The translations under genes and the position numbers were made by a program. This document shows, in pieces, positions 1 through 7,649 of a stretch of DNA of 64,000 bases. The stretch is from Giardia muris (lineage: Eukaryota > Fornicata > Diplomonadida > Hexamitidae): contig CM016925.1 in the NCBI GenBank assembly GCA_006247105.1, positions 310,001-374,000 on the forward strand, written 5' to 3'. Positions within the stretch are counted from its first letter, which is position 1; every line of letters begins with the position of its first letter. The notes below the pieces were generated by a model. It searched no databases. It saw only the letters and a program-made list of their open reading frames with translations, and was not told the DNA's origin.

Positions 1-1062
1 AAAGCCTTCCCCGGAGCACCCTCAAAGCCGTGGAGGCCGCTCGTCACTGCTCAGGGATCGGACTCGCTCTCCTTCTACGAGCACATCCCGTCTGGTAACG
101 AGCTGAAGGAGAAGAGTCCCCAGCACCTTGTCGTCCTCGTCCCGGCCCTGTTCTCTTCGCATCAGCAGACTTCCCAGTCCTCGTTGGCCTGCCAAGCAGC
201 ATGTACCGTGAGATTCCCGTGCACAAAGACAAAAGGGGGCCGTCGACCACGTGGGCGTCGGAGATCTGCTCGAAGTCGTCCCGCCTCACGGGGACCTCTT
301 CCGGGTTCCAGGCACTGCAGAGCGAGGCCCTCAACCTTGTGGAGACCGGTCGTACTCGTCTCCGGGGTATCGATCAGACCCCACTGCTGTCGATCCTTGA
401 GCTTCTTGCACCGAAGGACGGCTCTCTTTCCTGGATTCATGCTACACCTTCAGAAGGAGGTCGACGCAGTCAGAACGAGGACTGTGACCGGGGTATCAAC
501 CCTGATCGCACTCCAGACCTTCCTGGGCTGGAGACGGGCCCGGATGGCTTCGTGACTGCCGTGAGTAGCCCGATGCCAGGCATGTGTCCGATGACCCCAC
601 ATTAGGGTGTTCGGCCCCTTTAAGACCACGACTGCACGTCAGCAGCCCCAGGCGGTCCTCTGGTGCAGGACGGCTCGTTGTCGTCCCAGGCCGTGAGCCC
701 GCCCACATTGGACGACTCCGGCTCCTCGTTGGCAGAGATGGGACGTATCCCTCCCCAACGGCCAGGGAGAGAGGACGACCATAAGTCAGGGGCGTCTCCC
801 TTCTGAGTCTGGATGCGAGTTGCACGTCAGCCAGCTTGGACCCACGCCTCCTCGGAGGGGCCAGGATGCTCTCCGCCCTGTCATTGAGTGGGTGGGGAGC
901 TATAAGGGGAGACCGATGACCAGTGGGAGCTCATCCAGGGACGAGAGCACCCCGAGGAGAGCTGTGGGCCTCCCGTCCTCGGGGCAGGTCGTTGGTAGTG
1001 GTTGGAGGTCCAGAGTGTCAGATGGGGGCCTCAGTGGAAGGCTTGTGAAAGTGGACACTTAA
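1..1062. other. Decayed stretch, no intact gene
   Basis: I find no convincing intact gene here. The plus strand is open from base 1 to 555 in one frame and from 201 to 605 in another. The minus strand is open from 825 to 496 and from 334 to 44. Several of these translations are Ser/Arg/Pro-rich and look like broken pieces of once-coding sequence, similar in flavour to the low-complexity minus-strand stretches near 7.1-7.4 kb and 11.0-11.4 kb. I infer decayed gene remnants upstream of the NEK gene, but I cannot name the parent family. Confidence 0.35.
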
Positions 1063-1071
1063 TGTTCAAAA

Positions 1072-1950
1072 ATGTCCGTTATGCCTTTGATGGAGGCGGC
1101 CTGGATTGGCGACCTCGAGGGCGTGAAGGCCAACCTTAAGGAGGTAGGGCAAAAGAATGAAGACGGTTGGACGGCCTTAATGAAGGCTGCAGAATATGGT
1201 CACGCCAACTGTATCCCCCTTCTTGAGAAGGAAGTTGGAGTACAGGACAACCAAGGATGGACCGCATTGATGCTGGCAGCCTCCAATGGTCAAACGGACT
1301 GTACTCGACTCCTCCTCTCTGAGGCGGGGAAGCAGACGACGGGGAAATGGAATAGGCTTCCCCCCGGAATGACTGCTCTCATGATGGCAGCACGTGAGAA
1401 TCACCTTGAAGTCGTCCAACTTCTCCTCCCTTATGAACGAGGACTGAAGGACTCCAAAGGTCACACGGCTAAGTGGTATACAAAGAACAGTTCAAAGGAA
1501 GGTGACTTCACCCGTGTTCGTGAACTCCTCGAGAACGAAGGAATAGAGCGAATCCCTCCTCCGCCGAATCCTGCTGAAATGATTGAGCTTCGAGAACGTG
1601 TCAATGAGCTTTCTGCCGAGAACGACTCCCTCAAGAAAGACCTCTCCTCTTCCAAGAATGCACACGAGGGGACGAGGAAGAAGCTATCCCAACAGAATAG
1701 GGAAGTCTCATCCCTCAAACAGCAGCTAGAGAAGTACCGGAAGATGTACGAGATCTCGAACAGTAGGGCACAAGAGGCCGAGAAGAGCCTTGCTGAGATG
1801 AGGGAAGAAAACTCCTTCCTCAAAGCCCAGCTTACTGAGATGGAGAGTTCAATGTTCGCAGATAATGACATGTTCGCAGAGGACTACATGGACATAGTAT
1901 TTCAGACGTCCACAGATGACTCTTCTATTTTTGATCAAGGCGACTTCTAG
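1072..1950 (+). CDS. Ankyrin-repeat/coiled-coil protein (21.1 type), N-terminal part of a split NEK gene
   Basis: 292 codons. Residues 4-165 hold ankyrin repeats with the Giardia-typical 'GWTALMKAA' and 'LLPYERGLKDSKGHTA' signatures. Residues 170-260 form a charged coiled coil. The ATG follows an A-rich tract (ttcaaaa), as is usual for Giardia starts. The frame ends at a single TAG (1948-1950), and the very next codon continues in the same frame into the coiled-coil, ankyrin and kinase sequence that ends at 4131. This is therefore probably the N-terminal third of one roughly 1,020-codon NEK-ankyrin gene interrupted by a stop. If translated alone it would be a soluble 21.1-type protein. Function unknown; NEK and 21.1 proteins in Giardia are linked to the cytoskeleton and cell cycle (family knowledge). 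Confidence 0.8.
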   Translation: MSVMPLMEAAWIGDLEGVKANLKEVGQKNEDGWTALMKAAEYGHANCIPLLEKEVGVQDNQGWTALMLAASNGQTDCTRLLLSEAGKQTTGKWNRLPPGMTALMMAARENHLEVVQLLLPYERGLKDSKGHTAKWYTKNSSKEGDFTRVRELLENEGIERIPPPPNPAEMIELRERVNELSAENDSLKKDLSSSKNAHEGTRKKLSQQNREVSSLKQQLEKYRKMYEISNSRAQEAEKSLAEMREENSFLKAQLTEMESSMFADNDMFAEDYMDIVFQTSTDDSSIFDQGDF

Positions 1951-1986
1951 AAAGTGCAAGAAGAAGCAGAGGAGAGGCTCTCCCAG

Positions 1987-4131
1987 ATGAATCAAGAGAT
2001 ATCTTCTCTCAAAGCCCAGCTCTCCAAGACCACTGAGGACCTCAAGAGAGCACTTGCAGACCAGAAGGCCCAGAACCTCGCCCTCGAGAAGGAGGTTGTC
2101 CAATTGAGGACCGAGAGCCATGACATGAAAGACCTTCGGATACGCCTCGAAGAGGTGGAGGAGGAGAAGAGGGTCCTCCTCCAGAACCTCGCTGCTGTCG
2201 GGGGCAGGCTTCCCCCTGCACGGGAGGACAGCTCTCTCATCTCATCCGCCATCAGAGGAGACCTCAACACACTCCGAAGGCACCTCGACCAGGCGGGACA
2301 GAAGGACTCCTCAGGCATGACGGCCCTGATGCACGCCGCCTCCCGAGGCCAGACCGAGGTCGTCCGCCTCCCTCGACCCCTCGAGGCCCACCTCCAGGAC
2401 GGGAGGGGATGGACGGCCCTGATGCATGCAGTGGGGGGAGGACACGAGGAGTGCGTCGGCCTCCTCCTTCTGGAGAGGGACCTGAGGGACGGGGAGGGCA
2501 GGACGGCAGAGGACGTCGCCAACGGCCTTCCCGACGGGGAGAGGAGGAGGATCACGCCTCTCCTCAGAAGGAAGGTCCACCTCCCCGACCTTCCCGATGA
2601 GCTCTCGTCCTTCCAGCTTACGGGGAGGCTCGGAAGGGGGGCCTTCGGGACCGTCTTCTCCGCCTGGTCCGAGGAGCACGGGAACAGCGCCCTGAAGGTC
2701 GTCGAGTACGAGGAGATGGAGAGGACGATCGTCGACTCCCTCCGAAGGGAGATGGGGACCATCCCCTCCCTCGAGCACCCCCACGTCCTCCGCTACCACC
2801 GGGTGCACGACGACCCGGACAACGGGACCGCCTACCTCGTGATGGACTGGTGCTCCGGGACGCTCCTCGACGAGGTCCGGGGGCGCGGGGAGAGGGGAGA
2901 GCCCTTCAGGGACGATGAGGTGTGGAGATGCCTTCGGGAGATGGCGAGCGGTCTTGCCTACCTCCACGAGAGGGGGCTCGTCCACAGAGACCTGAAGCCG
3001 GGGAACATCTTCCTTGCTCCAAATGGAAGGCTCGTCCTCGCAGACTTCGGACTCGTTCGAGATGCCGCCAGGTCTCGCCAGATGAGCACGGTCGCAGGGA
3101 CGGAGCTCTACATGGCCCCTGAGCTCTATGATCCGGAGCCGCAGTACTCCTTCCCGGTCGACGTCTGGGCCCTGGGAGTGATGGGATATGAGATGTGCAC
3201 CGGGAAGTTCCCCTTCTCCACCGTGCCCGCGATTCTTGAAAAAGACCCTCCGGCCATCGAGAACAGAGATGGGGGGCTTGTTACTCTCATCTCCCGGATG
3301 CTCTCAAGGAACCCCAAAGACCGTCCGACAGCACGGGACGTCCTCAAGGAGACGGAAAGAGAGGATGACACAACTCCAGATTCCAGGACATTCCCATCGC
3401 TCCCCGAAAGCATGAAACAACACTACTCCCTCAAGACTTCCTTCGAGGGGCGTCCGAACACCTTCAAGGCGGTCGATAGCATGAACAAGCCCTGCATGAT
3501 AGAAGTCGTACCACACCCCGAGGGCCCTTCTCTCCTGAACTCCCCGACTGAGCTGAAGGACCTCCGCCACCAGAACGTCCTGGAGTACTCCTGCGTCATA
3601 GACGACGGGAAGGGCCGTGTCTTCATTGTGACAGCCTGGCACCCTTCGACGTTACAGGACGCCATGACTCGAAGACTCGGGAACGGGGAGATCAAGCAGC
3701 ATCTTCGACAGCTCGCCTTGGGACTCGAATACCTCCATGGGAAGGGAATAGTCCTCCGATCCATCTGTCCGAAGAGTGTCCTCCTTTCGGATGACGGAGA
3801 ATGCATCCTGGGAGGGCTTGACTGCGCATCCTTCATCTCTGACGCTCCCTGCAAGCCTGTGGGAGAGCCACTCCGCCGTCCGCCCGAGATGCAGCAGGGC
3901 AGGACCTCCTACAGACCATCTGCGGACATCTGGGCCCTCGGACTTCTTGCCTACGAGCTGTGCACTGGAAGGCTCCCCTTCACGACTGAGGAGCAGGTGG
4001 CACGGATGGACGCCCCACCTCCCGAGGAGAGGGACCAGGATCTCGTCACGCTTGTACTGAGGATGCTGGAGAAGAACCCGGAGAGGCGTCCGACGGCACA
4101 GGAGGTCGTGAGGACATTGCGTAGGAGGTGA
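1987..4131 (+). CDS. NEK-type kinase: coiled coil, ankyrin, active kinase, then pseudokinase
   Basis: The frame is open from 1951 straight after the TAG of the upstream ORF; the first ATG is at 1987. Numbering from codon 1954: coiled coil about 1-80, two ankyrin units about 92-185, kinase 1 about 220-465, kinase 2 about 490-725. Kinase 1 looks active: glycine loop GRGAFG (227-232), ALK Lys248, HRDLKPGN (Asp347), DFG (364-366), APE (388-390). Kinase 2 has lost HRD (reads LRS), DFG (reads GLD) and an obvious glycine loop, yet keeps the PPE and DIWALGLLAYELCTG helices, so it is a pseudokinase. The central 962 bp recur almost unchanged at 7538-8499. The closest family is the expanded Giardia NEK kinases. 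Confidence 0.85.
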   Translation: MNQEISSLKAQLSKTTEDLKRALADQKAQNLALEKEVVQLRTESHDMKDLRIRLEEVEEEKRVLLQNLAAVGGRLPPAREDSSLISSAIRGDLNTLRRHLDQAGQKDSSGMTALMHAASRGQTEVVRLPRPLEAHLQDGRGWTALMHAVGGGHEECVGLLLLERDLRDGEGRTAEDVANGLPDGERRRITPLLRRKVHLPDLPDELSSFQLTGRLGRGAFGTVFSAWSEEHGNSALKVVEYEEMERTIVDSLRREMGTIPSLEHPHVLRYHRVHDDPDNGTAYLVMDWCSGTLLDEVRGRGERGEPFRDDEVWRCLREMASGLAYLHERGLVHRDLKPGNIFLAPNGRLVLADFGLVRDAARSRQMSTVAGTELYMAPELYDPEPQYSFPVDVWALGVMGYEMCTGKFPFSTVPAILEKDPPAIENRDGGLVTLISRMLSRNPKDRPTARDVLKETEREDDTTPDSRTFPSLPESMKQHYSLKTSFEGRPNTFKAVDSMNKPCMIEVVPHPEGPSLLNSPTELKDLRHQNVLEYSCVIDDGKGRVFIVTAWHPSTLQDAMTRRLGNGEIKQHLRQLALGLEYLHGKGIVLRSICPKSVLLSDDGECILGGLDCASFISDAPCKPVGEPLRRPPEMQQGRTSYRPSADIWALGLLAYELCTGRLPFTTEEQVARMDAPPPEERDQDLVTLVLRMLEKNPERRPTAQEVVRTLRRR
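2010..2971 (+). repeat. Copy 1 of 962-bp near-identical duplication
   Basis: This stretch matches 7538-8499 at a constant offset of 5,528 bases with no indels and about nine substitutions by eye, clustered near 2371-2395, 2457, 2486-2491 and 2916. It covers the coiled coil, the ankyrin pair and the N-lobe plus the start of the C-lobe of kinase 1. Homology breaks off just before the HRD motif. The low divergence suggests a recent duplication or gene conversion. Confidence 0.95.
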
Positions 4132-4402
4132 ATGTGAGTGCTTGTTCCGTTCTAGAAGTCGGCCTGGGAGGAGCTTTCTCGAAGGACGAGGGCGACGACG
4201 GAGTCAAGGAACGTGGGGCGAATGCAGAGATGGTCGGGACGGCATCGGAAGACGTAGATGCCCAAGGAGGCCTTGTAGCATTGGTCTTCCAAGGGGATGC
4301 TCAAATAGCAGAGCAGGAGATGAGGACAGTTATTTACACTAAACAGCGGTGCATAATATAAGCGAGCCTTGTCAACTCGTTGCTCAGAGAGGACCTCTTC
4401 CT
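4132..4402. other. Intergenic, tail-to-tail gap
   Basis: A 271-bp gap between the stop of the NEK gene and the stop of the cathepsin-like gene on the other strand. Short overlapping open frames exist on both strands (for example 86 codons on minus from 4412), but none has a recognisable motif. The 3' part is A/T-richer (ataatataag near 4353). I see no RNA gene. Confidence 0.5.
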
Positions 4403-5791
4403 CTATGCCCAAAACTTCCGCCTCACATCCTTTGATTGGCGGGAGCGCTTTTTCACGAGGAACACTATAGCGGCGATTACAGCTCCAACGACTAATATCA
4501 CTATGATGCAGATGACAACAACCGCGCCTGCCGTCAAGCCCGAGCCGCTGCTAGCATCTAGTCCAGTCTCTGTGTCACGGACGACGTACGAGCTCCAATA
4601 CTTGTCTGCATCAGGCTGACGCACATACGGCTCTGACATGTCTCGGCTGGTGAAGTAAGCGGGTGAGCCCACATACGCCCTGGTTTCAATGCAGAGCGTA
4701 TTGGCGCCTATTGGGACCATGAAGAAGCCTCGGATTCCCCAGTATTCGCCCCAAGAGTTCCGGACGAGCCACACGTCCTGCCCTCTGTACTTCCCATAGC
4801 CAGCAAACGCAACTTGATGGTCAGCGGAGGCATTATTGCAAGGTCGATGAAAGACTCCGGACCTGTAATCTGAAAGCGCATATGCTCCTAAGAGTCCGTC
4901 TCCCATTGTATTCATGGTGGTTGGGACTGCAATCCCTCGCGCCAGCCAGCTTTTCAGTGTGTTGATCTGGGTCTTTGAGATCTTTTGACCGTTCTGTAAG
5001 TCGAATAGCGAGAAGAAGGAAATATTACAGCCATCACTCGCTGTCCCAATGGTTTTATATGGGTGGAATGGTTGTGTGACCTTTCGGGTGGCCTTAACAA
5101 TTGTTGTAGGATTACCCGTGAGATTTAGCAAGGGAAAGTCCTGTTCGGTTTCAACCGTGTCGAGCGTCTCGTCAACATATGCTTGGGCAACGCGCAGGAA
5201 ATTCCCTCCATCGCAAAATTTGTTCGGAGGAGACGTGTTGTTCATGATGTACTGCACGGATGACACAAAGTTCGGCTGCTTAAAGACCTGGTCGACATTG
5301 CTGTCGTCCTTGAAGTTCTGGCGAGTCCTACGGACCAGTGAATCGATACTAGCTGCAGTACCGTGTGCCCAACACGACCCACATTGACCTTGATTTGCGA
5401 CAGGGCCTAGAAGCCCAAGCTCACGAAGGTCGACGCTCGAGGGCAGATTCACGAGGATTCCATTGGTATCTACCCTGTAATATAGTGGGCATGCGCCTGA
5501 AGCTCTTAACTCCTCGTCAGGGAGCTCGAGATGAAGATTGGGGACCATGGGGACTCCAAACCTTGAAGTCAGACCGTACGTTGCGTTCCCATCACTGTAC
5601 TGCACCAGAGAGTCCAGCTCCTCGAGCGTCTCGGCGTGCTCAACCCCAAGGTGGGCGAGACGCCTGGCGAAGAAATCGTAAACGTCCCCTCTCTCATGCT
5701 CGGCGAGCTCGATGTTGTACCGATCGAGGTACAGTTGGAAGAGGCGCGGGACATCGGCAAGGGCCGTGACGAGGACTAGGCAGGGCAGCAT
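4403..5791 (-). CDS. Membrane-anchored cathepsin-like (papain family C1) cysteine protease
   Basis: 462 aa. A short N-terminal hydrophobic stretch (about 1-12) can act as signal peptide. A propeptide runs to about 115. The mature C1 domain contains the oxyanion Gln134 and catalytic Cys140 in NQGQCGSCWAHG, His325 in ADHQVAFAGYG, and Asn345 in VRNSWGEYWG, so the triad is complete. A single transmembrane helix at about 422-447 is followed by a basic tail (KKRSRQSK), giving a type I membrane protease. Giardia cathepsins act in encystation, excystation and lysosome-like vesicles, and some are membrane-anchored (family knowledge). It lies head-to-head with the gene at 5797, with only 5 bp between start codons. 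All catalytic residues are present, so it is probably active. Confidence 0.92.
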   Translation of the reverse strand: MLPCLVLVTALADVPRLFQLYLDRYNIELAEHERGDVYDFFARRLAHLGVEHAETLEELDSLVQYSDGNATYGLTSRFGVPMVPNLHLELPDEELRASGACPLYYRVDTNGILVNLPSSVDLRELGLLGPVANQGQCGSCWAHGTAASIDSLVRRTRQNFKDDSNVDQVFKQPNFVSSVQYIMNNTSPPNKFCDGGNFLRVAQAYVDETLDTVETEQDFPLLNLTGNPTTIVKATRKVTQPFHPYKTIGTASDGCNISFFSLFDLQNGQKISKTQINTLKSWLARGIAVPTTMNTMGDGLLGAYALSDYRSGVFHRPCNNASADHQVAFAGYGKYRGQDVWLVRNSWGEYWGIRGFFMVPIGANTLCIETRAYVGSPAYFTSRDMSEPYVRQPDADKYWSSYVVRDTETGLDASSGSGLTAGAVVVICIIVILVVGAVIAAIVFLVKKRSRQSKDVRRKFWA

Positions 5792-5796
5792 TAATT
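5792..5796. promoter_or_regulatory. Minimal bidirectional start spacer
   Basis: Only five A/T bases (taatt) separate the ATG of the minus-strand protease (5789-5791) from the ATG of the plus-strand gene (5797). Giardia transcription starts at A/T-rich initiators beside the ATG, so each gene's promoter must overlap the other gene's coding sequence. Confidence 0.6.
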
Positions 5797-6729
5797 ATGC
5801 TGACCGCTCGCGGCTTGATTGACGATGATTCTGGCCCCATTGACATCTCACTGGGATACATCGACCAGCACCTCACCATCAGCACCGGGGAGACTTGCAA
5901 TCTCTCCGCACCGGAGTACTCGCCTGCCGCCGAGGCTTTCCTTCATGGAGTCCTGCTCATCACGGGAGCAGACGTCGTCCTCGCCCCTGGCAGTAGCTTC
6001 TCCGGAGTCCTCGCCCCCGGGACGAAGAAGATCGTCGACTTCCTAGGCCTCATCCCGAACTCGTCACTCCCCCAATCTCAATTCACTCTGGTACCCATGA
6101 CTGGAAGAAGTCTTGTCACCCTCATCCAGACATATCTCGCGGAGGCCCAATGCCAAACCCTTCAGCAGCCACGGTTCTTCCTTCGGCTCGTGGGGCTCCG
6201 GTTTGAATACACCTCTCCGGATTGCAGGATTAAGACCGTCCGATACTGCCGAACATGGATCCTAGAAGATCCACTATGTCACAACTGGGTCAGCATGGAC
6301 CCGTCGACCTCATTCATGGTCGCCATCGATAACTCTGTCTACACACACTTTGTCAATCAGTCCTTCTTCAACAAGGAGCTCAGTCAGCAGATGGACGTCA
6401 ATCTCATCGACGGGATCATCCGATATTTCCGCCAGTACAATGGCACAACTCTCGTGCCACACGATAACTTCAACCTTTCGCTAGTCTCCCTCTCCACGAA
6501 GGAGTTCAGGCTTAAGCTGCTCTTCCTCCTGGCCGTCCTGTCGTCAATCGTGTTGATGCTCGTCGTGAGGCAGTGCCTGGAGATGAAGAGGCAAGACCGT
6601 AACAGCCGTGTACAACTGTTCTATCGCTTACAGAGCGCTATCAAGGCTCCGTCGAGGATGAAGACCCCACAGCTGCCACGGAAGCAGACGAGACGTGAAA
6701 TACTGCGGGACATGGCGTCTTTGAATTAG
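5797..6729 (+). CDS. 5'-nucleotidase C-terminal-domain-like membrane protein
   Basis: 310 aa. Residues about 32-190 resemble the C-terminal substrate-binding domain of the 5'-nucleotidase/2',3'-cyclic phosphodiesterase family: GADVVLAPGSSFSG (57-70), LVPMTGRSLVTLIQTYL (98-114), then RFFLRLVGLRFEY (126-138) and FMVAIDNSVY (173-182). The metallophosphoesterase domain that normally precedes it is absent, so catalysis is unlikely. One transmembrane helix (about 239-257) is followed by a basic cytosolic tail. There is no clear signal peptide at the N-terminus. The gene may be a 5'-truncated nucleotidase or a binding-only derivative. It is divergent from the protease, with a 5-bp spacer. Confidence 0.6.
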   Translation: MLTARGLIDDDSGPIDISLGYIDQHLTISTGETCNLSAPEYSPAAEAFLHGVLLITGADVVLAPGSSFSGVLAPGTKKIVDFLGLIPNSSLPQSQFTLVPMTGRSLVTLIQTYLAEAQCQTLQQPRFFLRLVGLRFEYTSPDCRIKTVRYCRTWILEDPLCHNWVSMDPSTSFMVAIDNSVYTHFVNQSFFNKELSQQMDVNLIDGIIRYFRQYNGTTLVPHDNFNLSLVSLSTKEFRLKLLFLLAVLSSIVLMLVVRQCLEMKRQDRNSRVQLFYRLQSAIKAPSRMKTPQLPRKQTRREILRDMASLN

Positions 6730-7649
6730 GATGAGGTCTTCCTCGGTTCCCAGACCTCAATGGGCCACTCTGATGTCGGATGGCCTACGTGGCTCCGCAT
6801 CACCTTCGTGTAAAAGAAGGAAGGCTCGAGCCCATAAGCCTGCATCTCCGGGCCATGGACGGTAAGAAGGTGTTCGTGGCAATTCTCGCAGATCGCCAGA
6901 CATGCCCAACAGAAAGCTGTGTTACAGTGGAGGCAGGCGACGCTATCACAGCCGTCATCATCCTTGAGATACCTCCGCTTGCAGTTGGGACAGGGCTTTG
7001 TGATGTTGTTAGTAGAGTCAGACCGCATATCGGGGAAGTGACGACCACAAACGTCGCAGGTCTGTTCGCAGATGACCCGGAAGTTCCTCTGAGGACTCGG
7101 ACTGCACCTTTGAGTCTTGTCATATGGATTCCGATCACGGGAGAGGCGGGAGAACTGCGAGGCTCCATCAACGGGGACTGTATGACGGGGGACACCTCCC
7201 CTTCCAGTCTCATCTGGACGAGAATGGGTAGGGGATGCCAACTGGAGAGGTACGGGGGATCCAGTGACGAGAGCTCTCCAGAGTGAATGGGACGTTTCGC
7301 GGGACCGGGGGGAGCACCGAATCCTGGGGTCTGCGGGCTTCTTCTCTGTGCTAGTGGAGTGGGTGCTCAGCCACAGGGACCGGAGGAAGATGAGAGGAGT
7401 CCTCAGTGAGAGGAGGTGGGGGGAGATGGATGTAGAATCGCCCGCAACGAGGCCAGTACACGTGCTGAGCAGCTCCAGAAGCCAGTCGATGAAGAGAAGA
7501 ATGAGCAGAAGAAGAATGCTGCTCTTATCGACAGTCCCAAAGCCCAGCTCTCCAAGACCACTGAGGACCTCAAGAGAGCACTTGCAGACCAGAAGGCCCA
7601 GAACCTCGCCCTCGAGAAGGAGGTTGTCCAATTGAGGACCGAGAGCCAT
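6726..7649 (-). CDS. RING/IBR-type zinc-finger protein (RBR-like) with disrupted 5' end
   Basis: The frame is open for 307 codons. The C-terminal 114 residues (from about 7070 down) carry the Cys pattern of an IBR/RING2 module: CEQTCDVCG (194-202), CPNC (220-223), GCDSVACLHC (233-242), then FCWAC and CENCHEH (247-260). This pattern is typical of RBR ubiquitin ligases. Upstream is Ser/Pro/Arg-rich sequence without any ATG until 7649. That ATG lies inside the 962-bp kinase duplication read antisense, so the first 37 residues are almost certainly not original. The 5' half of the gene was probably replaced when the kinase fragment arrived. It could be an expressed chimera or a pseudogene. The stop overlaps the end of the nucleotidase-like gene by 4 bp. 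Confidence 0.6.
   Translation of the reverse strand: MALGPQLDNLLLEGEVLGLLVCKCSLEVLSGLGELGFGTVDKSSILLLLILLFIDWLLELLSTCTGLVAGDSTSISPHLLSLRTPLIFLRSLWLSTHSTSTEKKPADPRIRCSPRSRETSHSLWRALVTGSPVPLQLASPTHSRPDETGRGGVPRHTVPVDGASQFSRLSRDRNPYDKTQRCSPSPQRNFRVICEQTCDVCGRHFPDMRSDSTNNITKPCPNCKRRYLKDDDGCDSVACLHCNTAFCWACLAICENCHEHLLTVHGPEMQAYGLEPSFFYTKVMRSHVGHPTSEWPIEVWEPRKTSS

Noticed and set aside
1849..2121. Minus-strand ORF that shares its start with the RBR-like ORF at 7649
   Set aside because: It is the antisense of the duplicated NEK coiled coil; identity follows from the DNA repeat, not from a second gene.
2311..2985. 224-codon minus ORF inside the NEK gene (and its twin at 7839-8693)
   Set aside because: Antisense shadow of GC-rich kinase sequence; repetitive Val/Gly/Pro composition and no motif.
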